Translations under genes and position numbers: made by a program
The notes under the pieces: model-generated
Database searches by the model: none
Told to the model about the DNA's origin: nothing
What the model saw: only the letters and a program-made list of their open reading frames with translations
Source of the DNA: Sedimentisphaerales bacterium
GTDB taxonomy: Bacteria > Planctomycetota > Phycisphaerae > Sedimentisphaerales > SM23-30
Assembly: GCA_028281535.1 (NCBI GenBank)
Contig: JANQJS010000059.1
Coordinates: forward strand, 1-64,000
Reading direction: 5' to 3'
DNA: 64,000 bases
Shown: positions 28,068 through 36,467 of the stretch, one piece after another
Layout of the letters: the number at the start of each line of letters is the position of its first letter
How positions within the stretch are numbered: the first letter of the stretch is position 1

Positions 28068-28169
28068 ATGCGCGCCTGAAGCAGTGAAGCTATTTGCTCG
28101 GCCTCGGGTCGTTTCCCACTTGTTCCCGACCGGCGGCTCGGGGTCGAGTCTGTTATAATGTGCGCGCAT
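28068..28169. repeat. GC-rich island bounded by inverted ATGCGCGC / GCGCGCAT
   Basis: Perfect 8-bp arms at 28068-28075 and 28162-28169 in an otherwise AT-rich, ORF-poor 1.5 kb intergenic region. Confidence 0.5.
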
Positions 28170-28326
28170 ACGGTTATTGTTGTGATGGATTATCTGGAAG
28201 GGTTTGAGCAGAGAGGCATGAATACCGTTTGTTAAAGTTAATGTGGTTCGTTTTGTAGAATGATCGAAATAAGATTCGTGACTAATTTAAACTTTGATAA
28301 ACTATTGTGTGGACGTTCATAACCTT

Positions 28327-28785
28327 TTATTGATTGCTTTGGAATTCATTCGTAATAATGCTGTATATTTGCCAGCCTAATTTGAATGATTCTGGTTGCA
28401 CGCTTTTGTAGGTTTCAACCGATTGATGATCCGTTTTGTCAACTTTTCCATCAGATAAAATTTCGAGAATTGCCATTTCGCATTCAAGGTCTTTTCTTCT
28501 TTTTTCAATTAGTTTTTGTAGCGTGGCATTGTCGATATTTTCACGATTAAATTTAGGCTTTGGGACAGCAAAAATTTCACTGTTTCCTGTAATGAGTTCC
28601 AAAATCAACATGTCTTCTGTGAGTTCGAATAGTGCTCTCCAAATATTTACCGGAATATTTTTTTTGCGTCCACCGGTGTATTCATACACGGTTGAGTCAG
28701 CCAGCCCGCATTTTTGAGCCAATTGTGAGATCGTAATATCGTATTTGCTGAGAAGATCTTGCATCAGTAAATTTTCTGATTTCAT
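28327..28785 (-). CDS. HTH (XRE-like) DNA-binding protein
   Basis: 'LLSKYDITISQLAQKCGLADSTVYEYTGGRKKNIPVNIWRALFELT' fits an XRE-type HTH; MKSENLL start at 28785 (ORF track 28800). Confidence 0.65.
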   Translation of the reverse strand: MKSENLLMQDLLSKYDITISQLAQKCGLADSTVYEYTGGRKKNIPVNIWRALFELTEDMLILELITGNSEIFAVPKPKFNRENIDNATLQKLIEKRRKDLECEMAILEILSDGKVDKTDHQSVETYKSVQPESFKLGWQIYSIITNEFQSNQ

Positions 28786-28991
28786 AATTTCAGTCCTCAA
28801 ATTGCGTTGTTGGGCGTAAAAATAGCCTTTGAATTATGTTCCATGCCATTGATTGGCCAGATAAAATGTTTCTAAATGGTTGCCAGGGCCCTTACTGGCT
28901 TTCCGATACCGATTTACATCATTTAAGAATAAAGATAGCTGATCCGGTCGGTGACGTCAATATAGCAAATTATGGTCGTTTAATGTGTGGA

Positions 28992-29017
28992 ACTCCTGAT
29001 AACAGGAGTATAAGGAG
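28992..29017 (+). promoter_or_regulatory. Perfect hairpin carrying an anti-SD sequence immediately upstream of the SD of the ECF sigma gene
   Basis: ACTCCTG-ataa-CAGGAGT (28992-29009) followed by AAGGAG (29012-29017) and ATG 29025. Confidence 0.55.
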
Positions 29018-29024
29018 ATATTCT

Positions 29025-29603
29025 ATGAAAAAGCGTACAGAAAAATTTACAAGATTAGTCAAAGCGGCACAGGGAGGGTGTTGTTCATCGGTGGACGAGC
29101 TGGCGAGGGTCAGTTTAAAGCAGTTAGATCGGTATTTTTATCATAAAGGTTACTCGGCGAATCTACGTGATGATTTAGTACAAGAAACGGTGATGAATGC
29201 ATTTAAAAATTTAGGGCAGTTGGAAAATCCCGCTAGCTATTGGTCCTGGGTCTATCGCATTGCGGCCAATGTCAGACATAGCTATCATCGGCGGCAACAT
29301 ACAAGGCCTCAGGTGATTTTGTCAGATTTGCCAGATGGGATGCACTCAGAATTCGAGTCACATCAGATAAGCGGGGAGCATTTAGCTGTTGCCAGAGAAG
29401 ATAATCAAGGCGTTAAACAAATGATTGCTGGTTTGAAAGAAAATCAGCTGAAGATCATATCAAAGCATTTGATGGATACAATTGATTATGAGGCATTAAG
29501 CAAAGAGTTAGATTGTTCTCGAGGAGCTGCTCGAATGATGGTTCATCGTGCGAGAAAAAAATTGAAGGATATGTTTCTTAAAAAAGGTTTTACTGTTGCG
29601 TGA
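29025..29603 (+). CDS. RNA polymerase sigma factor, sigma-70 family (ECF)
   Basis: 'LRDDLVQETVMNAFKNLGQLENPASYWSWVYRIAANVRHSYHRR' region 2; C-terminal HTH 'DYEALSKELDCSRGAARMMVHRARKKLK'. SD AAGGAG supports ATG 29025 rather than 28836. Confidence 0.88.
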   Translation: MKKRTEKFTRLVKAAQGGCCSSVDELARVSLKQLDRYFYHKGYSANLRDDLVQETVMNAFKNLGQLENPASYWSWVYRIAANVRHSYHRRQHTRPQVILSDLPDGMHSEFESHQISGEHLAVAREDNQGVKQMIAGLKENQLKIISKHLMDTIDYEALSKELDCSRGAARMMVHRARKKLKDMFLKKGFTVA

Positions 29604-29623
29604 TAGTCATGGAAAACAAAAAA

Positions 29624-29697
29624 AGTAGGTCGGGCCGAATCTGATAATCATATCATGGATAGTGATATTATTAGGTTGCGGCCGGGCCTACTCTTTT
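29624..29697 (+). terminator. Rho-independent terminator
   Basis: AGTAGGTCGGGCCG ... CGGCCGGGCCTACT followed by CTTTTG. Confidence 0.65.
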
Positions 29698-30091
29698 GTA
29701 CTGGTTTGTGTATTGAATTGACTTTGGATAGTATCAATATAATTACACACCGGAAATAAGGTTTATTTGGGTCATTAGCACCGCCTTTCCTTAATCATCA
29801 CATTTTGTCATTTTTTATTTATATTCGAGAGTCTGCCAACTCCATAAACGCTTGATTTAGTGGATCACATTCGTTTTCGCGATGAGATCTAATAAGACAG
29901 TCCAGGTTTTGTATAAATCTTACGTTTTATTTTTAATAAAAAAGAAGATTGTTGGTAGGGTAGTGTAACTCTTTTTAAAGAATGTGTTTATGGGTATTGG
30001 GGGCGTGTTGTGGAAAAAAAGTGAGTAAAAGGGTATAATTAAGTAAAGAATAATCGTAAGTTTTAAATTAAATCGGGACTGATACTATATT

Positions 30092-31420
30092 GTGAAACAG
30101 CAAGATTATAGATCAAAAATCGCGCAAATCGTTAAGCAAATCCAAGCTGGGCAACATGACTCATTAGAGTATTTGATTCACTTGGTTCGAGATGATATGT
30201 GCAGTTATATATTTCGTTTGACACAGAATCGAGATATTACAGAAGATTTGGCTCAGGAAACTTTTTTGCAGATTCTTGAGTCAATCCATCAGATTAAGGA
30301 TCCGGATCGATTTCTTGCCTGGCTATATCGTACCGCTATGGGGAAGGTTCAGCATTATTATCGTGAGCAAAAACAAACGCAATCAATTCGTCAATCACAA
30401 CAGCAAAATGAACAAGAACTTTTAACGAAAATTGGAAAAATGAAAAACGAAGGTTTAAATAATTTATTACAAAAGGAATTGTACCGAACTGTTCGGGCGG
30501 CGTTATCAAAATTATCTTTTCGTCACCGTAATATATTAATCATGCGAGTTTATCAGCAGTTACCCTATGCGGTCATTGCAGAATCCATGAATTGTAGTCA
30601 GTTATCAGCGCAAGTTTTGTTTTATCGTGCCAAAAGTAATTTAAAGCGTCAGCTAAAAAAGCGTGGCGTTGGCCGCGATAAATTTATGACGGCATTAGGT
30701 CTTTTTGGTTTGGCCACACAGTATAGTGCTACTCAGGCTTCAGCAGGCGTTGTTTCTTGTGCTTTATTACAAACCAGTACTGCAGCAACGACATTGGGTT
30801 TTATTAGCACTACTTTGGTGAGCAGTTTTTCAGTCATTACTGCAGTTGTTACATCATTTGTGGGCGGCTTTTATTATGTTGAATCAATAGATCAAGTTCA
30901 AGCCGCATCAGGCATGCAACAACAAACACTCTATCGATATGAATCTCCTTCATATATATCTCATGCTGATTATCAAAGTGATGGGTGGAAAATCTTAAAT
31001 TTTTCAGGTGGGATAAATACATTTCAACCAGACAAAGACATTAAAAAATTTAACAAGCTGAGTACCACTTTGCCTATACCCGAAAATCAATCTATTGAGT
31101 TTGTGTATGACCAAGTAATAGAAGATGGGCCGGGCGGTGATATTTTAATTACAGATTATGCCCAGTTAGATGAAAGGGCAGATGTATTTGTAACCAATGG
31201 TCAGGGGAAAAAAGTGTTTCTTGGTTCTATTGATCATTCCATCGAGAGCGTGAAGCACTCAGTCGTTTCTATTGTTATTGGGCCTTGTACATATTTTGAT
31301 TTAAGTGATTATGATATTCCTTTTGAGCCTAAAGGTGTTTCTATCACTTGTACTTACCAAACTGATAATATCGGATTTAAAATACGTAAAATAAATGCCC
31401 GATTACATAATGACAATTAA
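30092..31420 (+). CDS. ECF sigma factor with C-terminal transmembrane and putative extracytoplasmic domain
   Basis: 'DITEDLAQETFLQILESIHQIKDPDRFLAWLYRTAMGKVQHYY' and 'LPYAVIAESMNCSQLSAQVLFYRAKSNLKRQLKKR'; then hydrophobic 'TTLGFISTTLVSSFSVITAVVTSFVGGFYYV' and about 175 further aa. Confidence 0.85.
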   Translation: MKQQDYRSKIAQIVKQIQAGQHDSLEYLIHLVRDDMCSYIFRLTQNRDITEDLAQETFLQILESIHQIKDPDRFLAWLYRTAMGKVQHYYREQKQTQSIRQSQQQNEQELLTKIGKMKNEGLNNLLQKELYRTVRAALSKLSFRHRNILIMRVYQQLPYAVIAESMNCSQLSAQVLFYRAKSNLKRQLKKRGVGRDKFMTALGLFGLATQYSATQASAGVVSCALLQTSTAATTLGFISTTLVSSFSVITAVVTSFVGGFYYVESIDQVQAASGMQQQTLYRYESPSYISHADYQSDGWKILNFSGGINTFQPDKDIKKFNKLSTTLPIPENQSIEFVYDQVIEDGPGGDILITDYAQLDERADVFVTNGQGKKVFLGSIDHSIESVKHSVVSIVIGPCTYFDLSDYDIPFEPKGVSITCTYQTDNIGFKIRKINARLHNDN

Positions 31421-31435
31421 ATTGTCATTATGTAA
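31403..31435 (+). repeat. Perfect 16-bp inverted repeat centred on the stop codon
   Basis: TTACATAATGACAATT-A-AATTGTCATTATGTAA; stop TAA at 31418-31420; followed by aggcctttttg. Confidence 0.85.
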
Positions 31436-31672
31436 AGGCCTTTTTGATTTAATATTTTGATCATATGTTTAGTGGGGCAGGGTAGACATTGTGATCATTA
31501 AATCCTTTAGAGGCATTGTTTAGCGGTGACATTTTTTGCCTGATAGGTAATTGATATTCCATTCATTTTTTATTTCGCCAGAAATTATAACTTTAAATAA
31601 ACTGTAATTATGGTAGATTGGTTCTGTTTCAGATATCTGGTCTAGTATTGATTTGTCTGAGACTCAGGGATA

Positions 31673-32422
31673 ATGAGTGGATTCAATGAGCGAAAGATGA
31701 GGGTGTTGGGTATGAAAGATTCTATACATAGAGGAAGTTCTCTTAAGATTGTAAGGTCTAGATATGATGGGTTTTTACTGTTACAAATGATGATAGCCAT
31801 CTTGCTTGGGATGATCATTTATTATTTTAGTTTTGTTCGTCCGAGTCAAAAAGAGATTGCTGACCAAATGGCATCGCCAGATACATACCCCTGGGTGCAA
31901 GAAGGGCGAATTGGAACCGGGCATCAGCACTATCTTCAAGATGAACAGTTGTTTCGAGAAACGATGATAGAGTTAAATTGTAAGGTGCTTGAGGAGTCTG
32001 CTAAGATAAATACTTCTCGTGGCAAAATGACGCTGTTTATTTCTCCGGATGGGCAGGTGTCTGGTGGATGGTCATCTTTAGGATATTACATGGATGATGG
32101 AAGTGAATACCAGGTGATGGGGGCTGAATTTTCCGGAAATACGGATCCAAGTAAAATCTATTCAGATACGAATGGTGAAGATCGGTCGTTACTTTATTTT
32201 ATAACCAAAGGGGAATTTCTTTTATTAAAAACCGACAGTAAAGGGCGTGTGAGTAGTCCCGCAGGAGAGATATTTGTAGTTGGTTGGTTACGAACTGATT
32301 CAACAGCTTTTGGACAAGTTCACTTAACACCTGATCGAGTTAAACAACATGTGTTTACCTGGAACGGTCGTCCTCCTATTAATTCTAAAAGTCTTAAGAT
32401 AGATCTTGGTCAGCTAAATTAA
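31673..32422 (+). CDS. Hypothetical protein with single N-terminal TM segment, possibly minor pseudopilin-like
   Basis: 'KIVRSRYDGFLLLQMMIAILLGMIIYYFSF' resembles a type IV pilin N-terminus with Gln at the +5 position. Confidence 0.55.
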   Translation: MSGFNERKMRVLGMKDSIHRGSSLKIVRSRYDGFLLLQMMIAILLGMIIYYFSFVRPSQKEIADQMASPDTYPWVQEGRIGTGHQHYLQDEQLFRETMIELNCKVLEESAKINTSRGKMTLFISPDGQVSGGWSSLGYYMDDGSEYQVMGAEFSGNTDPSKIYSDTNGEDRSLLYFITKGEFLLLKTDSKGRVSSPAGEIFVVGWLRTDSTAFGQVHLTPDRVKQHVFTWNGRPPINSKSLKIDLGQLN

Positions 32423-32663
32423 GTTTGTGTTTAAGTTGCTCTCGCTGAGCAGGAGGGACCAGGCTCCAATGAATGTCATCGAGAGCACCTTGTAAGGCCC
32501 AAAGTAAATTGAATGAGGTGTTCTGGCCACTTTCTCGTACTCGCCTATAGGCTTCTATAACTCCTACGGTCTCAAGGTCCAAACGAGTCTGAATGCCGAC
32601 CTTGCGGAGCCAGCCAGCAGAAATAGTACCGATGCCTACTAATTCTTCAATATCCTGGCTCAT
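32394..32663 (-). CDS. TfoX C-terminal-like domain protein
   Basis: 'IEELVGIGTISAGWLRKVGIQTRLDLETVGVIEAYRRVRE...SFNLLWALQGALDDIHWSLVP' matches the TfoX_C pattern. Confidence 0.82.
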   Translation of the reverse strand: MSQDIEELVGIGTISAGWLRKVGIQTRLDLETVGVIEAYRRVRESGQNTSFNLLWALQGALDDIHWSLVPPAQREQLKHKLNLADQDLS

Positions 32664-33019
32664 AGGATGTTTTCTGGCAGATTAAGGTGGGTAGATAATT
32701 TTTTTTTCAGCTCACATACTAAGTCGTTTTCCATAAACCCATATTCAGCACTAACATCTAAATTGATAACAGGTTTTCCATTTAAAGCGTTTTCGGCTTG
32801 GTTTTGGATGTGGATACGTTGATTTTCTTCCATGACAAAAATCATGTCAGCCCAATCTAGGTGCGCATGCGTTAATTTCACTTTGGCATTCGGGGCAAGT
32901 CCAGCTGATTTTGCTGAAAAGCCATCGATTTGCTCAAAAATTTTTTCTGCGGTACAACTTCGCATTTGGTTAAATGTGCATACGAATAACAGTTTGGTCG
33001 ATTCGTTATCCATATGCAC
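32660..33019 (-). CDS. Low-molecular-weight tyrosine phosphatase-like protein (COG4551-like)
   Basis: 'LLFVCTFNQMRSCTAEKIF' CX5R loop; 4-bp overlap with the TfoX_C gene. Confidence 0.78.
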   Translation of the reverse strand: MHMDNESTKLLFVCTFNQMRSCTAEKIFEQIDGFSAKSAGLAPNAKVKLTHAHLDWADMIFVMEENQRIHIQNQAENALNGKPVINLDVSAEYGFMENDLVCELKKKLSTHLNLPENIL

Positions 33020-33067
33020 ATTATAGCGGGATGCAACTTGAGTTCTATCATAATTTTACAGATCTTA

Positions 33068-33760
33068 TTATTCTGTTGCCTTTGCCCAAGAACTAAAGCC
33101 CAGGTGGTCTTTTCGCAAGAATTGCCAATCAATTAATTCAAGTTTTAGCGTTTTATGATCTGTATTGGATTTTTTTACAAGAAAACGTCCAATGTGCTCT
33201 TTATTTCTTTTGGTTTGTTGATCCAATTGTTCGAACAGACATTTTGTCAAATTTTGTGGTGCCTGGATTATGGCTTTCGCATTCTCTACCGGGGTAAATT
33301 TTAAATCCAATTCAACAAAGTTAAATTCATGTCCAGTGTTTGCGTTAGGGGGATCCTTCTGTTTTTTTTCGAATGTAGGGGTAATTTTTCCGAATATGAT
33401 AAATGGGGAAAGGGTGTGTTCTTCAGTAAGTTCTAATAGTGTATGTATAGAGCTTTCGTCGCCCTGTAATGCTAAAGGGGTGTTAATTTTTTTCTTTCTT
33501 TTGCGGTCTTGACGCTTTTTTAGATCAGCGATTTGTTGGTCAAAAAGTGTATTAAATGAGTTGGATGTGCTGGTGTTTGTGTCTGTTTTATAATGTGCGG
33601 GATGGAGCAGTTGTGGGTTTTGCCAAAGTCTCCATGCTCCGAAGGCACCCGTCAATAGGGCAGCTACAGCCAATAATAATCTTACCACAACTTGTCTCCC
33701 AAGGATGATGTTGATGACAATCATTTTAGTATTAAGCATTTCTCTGCTTAACACATACAA
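33068..33760 (-). CDS. Hypothetical protein with N-terminal TM
   Basis: Hydrophobic 'VVVRLLLAVAALLTGAFGAWRLW', then a charged low-complexity linker; start codon uncertain. Confidence 0.6.
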   Translation of the reverse strand: MYVLSREMLNTKMIVINIILGRQVVVRLLLAVAALLTGAFGAWRLWQNPQLLHPAHYKTDTNTSTSNSFNTLFDQQIADLKKRQDRKRKKKINTPLALQGDESSIHTLLELTEEHTLSPFIIFGKITPTFEKKQKDPPNANTGHEFNFVELDLKFTPVENAKAIIQAPQNLTKCLFEQLDQQTKRNKEHIGRFLVKKSNTDHKTLKLELIDWQFLRKDHLGFSSWAKATE

Positions 33761-33960
33761 TTCAAAGAGTCTACTTTCATCAATTAGACTAAGCGATCAT
33801 CTTTGATGATTATGGCTGCTTTCCATATGGTCTAAATGTACAATATAAAAAGCCGCGATCAAATATTTTAGGTAATTTTTAACGGCGGATTACTTTAGAT
33901 GAATTGTTAATTTGTATTAATTATCGGGATAAGTATGGTTAAATATCAGAGGTGAGGGGG

Positions 33961-34230
33961 TTACTCCTGCCCTGGAGCTTTGTCTTGCGCAATGTCTTCT
34001 TCGTCCCAATTGATTTTTTTCGTATTGATTTCATCGAGAATCTCTTGGGCTTTTTGCAGATCATCCTCATGGACAACGATATGGACTTGTCCCGGTGCTT
34101 CTGCGCGAAACCCGCTGGTGAGAATGCCCTCAATATCTGTTTCGATTCCATGGCCAGTAAGCAGACCTTTAATTAAGTTGGCTTCTATTTCGGTGGGGAC
34201 ACTTTTAAGAATGGCTGGTTTGTTGCTCAT
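33961..34230 (-). CDS. DUF2007-like putative signal-transducing protein
   Basis: 'LKSVPTEIEANLIKGLLTGHGIETDIEG...QVHIVVHEDDLQKAQEILDE'; GAGGTAAG SD before ATG 34230. Confidence 0.7.
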   Translation of the reverse strand: MSNKPAILKSVPTEIEANLIKGLLTGHGIETDIEGILTSGFRAEAPGQVHIVVHEDDLQKAQEILDEINTKKINWDEEDIAQDKAPGQE

Positions 34231-34274
34231 AATCTTACCTCGTAAAAATAAGATGACATTTATCAGTGGGCTGC

Positions 34275-35330
34275 TTAAGGCGGCCAAGTTACATGACTTA
34301 GCCATTGATCAGTAAATAAGATCAAGTCGTCGATGTCAACGATAGAATTGAAATTCATATCAGAACCATTGCAATAATTATTTGAAATTGTACAGTTTTG
34401 CTGCATCCAATGTTCAATGAAATCAACATGGTCGATTTGGTTCACTTGACAGTCGCATCTAAAATCGCCCGGAGAAATTTCTGGTGAGCAATTGATGATA
34501 TTTTGAATCCAGGAAGAATATATTGCGATTCGAACGCCAGCTGTCCAGTCTGCAGAATTTGGATCGATTGTATTTGGGTCATTTGGATTTCGAAAATGAC
34601 TTTGAGCCAATTGCCCATTTTCTACGGCAAAACCTAGACCTGCGACGTGCCATGTATCCTCTTTTTTGATAAACATCCCGCCTCCTGAATCGTGATTTGC
34701 CATTGCTGCTTCATAGATAGTACTGTTTGGATCGCCTGGTGCGTCGAAATCTATAATGATCAGAGATGTTGCAGATAATGGATCCAGTGATGTGACCGTT
34801 CCGGCGAAAGCGTCAATGGTGTTTGTTCCCCAGCGTTGCAATTGGTTTCCAAAACTTTCATTCCATTGATAGCCATAGGGGATGTTTGGTTCCACCAGGA
34901 GTGTTTCTCCTCGCCCATCGCCAAAACCACCCAAAACAATTTCTTTATCTATTTCATCAAATGCATCGTAAGGTGGAGCAAAGAATTGTAAGTTAGCTGG
35001 TTGACCAGACAAGGTTGTGATTCGACATAAACGAAGATCTGGATTGATATATTTCTCCGGTGGAAGGCATACCTGTGCTACAATATAATTCGTGTTTCCA
35101 AAGCGAACGGTTGAACCGATACCACCATTTTGATGATTTGTTGTGATCAGGTAGTTTGGTGCCACTGCAACACATGATGCGTTGGAGCTCCAGCGGCCAA
35201 CGATATTGGAATTGGGTTTGTCTGTCCAGGCTTCATTGGGTTCGTTAAATGGGTGCAGAACGATTCCGAATGCTGTTGCGCATACATTCAAACAAAGACA
35301 TGTTGTGATATAAATAAATTTAAATCGCAT
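34275..35330 (-). CDS. Secreted trypsin-like serine protease with C-terminal dockerin-like modules
   Basis: Signal peptide; 'NYLITTNHQ' (His), 'NPDLRLCRI' (Asp), 'NHDSGGGMF' (Ser); two Asp-rich modules 'DFRCDCQVNQIDHVDFIEHWM' and 'DMNFNSIVDIDDLILFTDQWL'. Confidence 0.75.
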   Translation of the reverse strand: MRFKFIYITTCLCLNVCATAFGIVLHPFNEPNEAWTDKPNSNIVGRWSSNASCVAVAPNYLITTNHQNGGIGSTVRFGNTNYIVAQVCLPPEKYINPDLRLCRITTLSGQPANLQFFAPPYDAFDEIDKEIVLGGFGDGRGETLLVEPNIPYGYQWNESFGNQLQRWGTNTIDAFAGTVTSLDPLSATSLIIIDFDAPGDPNSTIYEAAMANHDSGGGMFIKKEDTWHVAGLGFAVENGQLAQSHFRNPNDPNTIDPNSADWTAGVRIAIYSSWIQNIINCSPEISPGDFRCDCQVNQIDHVDFIEHWMQQNCTISNNYCNGSDMNFNSIVDIDDLILFTDQWLSHVTWPP

Positions 35331-35716
35331 GTTAGTATATTATTTTAGTTGTTTGATATTTTCAAACGGTTAATAAAAGATTCTGAACGCATTCGATTTA
35401 TTGTAAACCGCTTTTGTTATTTCTTTTTATAGCGTGTGTTATGGGCTTGTGGGTGACAGATTGATTCCTGTTATAAAAAGATTGTCTGAGATGATAAAAT
35501 AATATATAATGATCTTATAATATCTTTTATGTTTTGATCTGACATCATGCTTATATTCTTGAATTCAAAAGCAACTCTAAAACCATATCAAGTGTGATCA
35601 AGACATAGAAAACTTTGCCCAATTCGTTTTGAGACAAGTTGCAACCTTTCGGATTTACTCATAATATTTGTTATGAATTGGTATGGCATCCTATCTTGCT
35701 AAATGAGGTGATAGTC

Positions 35717-36181
35717 ATGATCGAATTTGTCTGTAGTCATTGTAAGGAATCATTGGAAGCCCCATTATCTCTCGAAGGCCAGCAGTTAGTCTGTCCAGGT
35801 TGTGGACGTGAAGAAGCTGTACCGTTACGGGATGATAGAGGGGAATACAAGATTTTAACTCCAGAAGAAATCGAAATTGTTGAGCAGGCTTCAGAGAGTT
35901 CATCAGGTAATGATCAGAGCCATATAGGCGACGAAGAAATTGAAGCCAACAATGGTCCTCGCTTGATTTTTATTAATACCGAGGGGGAAGTGATTATGAC
36001 CAATTATAACAAATCAGTTCAATGTCCTATTCGGCAAGAACGTTGTCGTTGTAGTTGTGCATGGTTTTCAATCGATCATGATTTAGAAATGGCTTATTGT
36101 CAAAGTTCGATCAAAATCGGGCATGTCACAAAAAATGAGTATGGCAAAAAAGATTCTGGGCAATCTAATCGATGGATTTAA
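35717..36181 (+). CDS. Zinc-ribbon-containing hypothetical protein
   Basis: 'MIEFVCSHCKESLEAPLSLEGQQLVCPGCGREEAVPLR'; GAGGTGAT SD before ATG 35717. Confidence 0.65.
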   Translation: MIEFVCSHCKESLEAPLSLEGQQLVCPGCGREEAVPLRDDRGEYKILTPEEIEIVEQASESSSGNDQSHIGDEEIEANNGPRLIFINTEGEVIMTNYNKSVQCPIRQERCRCSCAWFSIDHDLEMAYCQSSIKIGHVTKNEYGKKDSGQSNRWI

Positions 36182-36467
36182 TATCATAACATCCTATTAT
36201 GTAACGCCTAATGTAAAATTAGGGGTTTAAATGCTCCAAATCCCTATTTTTAGCGAATCTTGCTATATTTGCTTTGCTTGACGTAACGATCATTTGGTAT
36301 ATAATACTCTTGAATTCAAGGTCTTTCCTCCGTAGGCCCAACCTTATATATTTTTTTCAGACCAATACTGTTTTCAGCCTTTTAAAGATAGTGTGCGTAA
36401 ATTACACCTATGTTAATGTATCATAGTGGGTATTAAGCACGACTAGAGTAAATACTAAGTGTGAATA

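Noticed and set aside
28327-28785. Toxin-antitoxin module based on the XRE-like protein
   Set aside because: No small partner ORF adjacent; the divergent neighbour is an ECF sigma factor.
33952-34315. Plus-strand ORFs 33952..34176 and 33980..34315
   Set aside because: Antisense to the DUF2007-like gene, which has a good SD and recognisable sequence.
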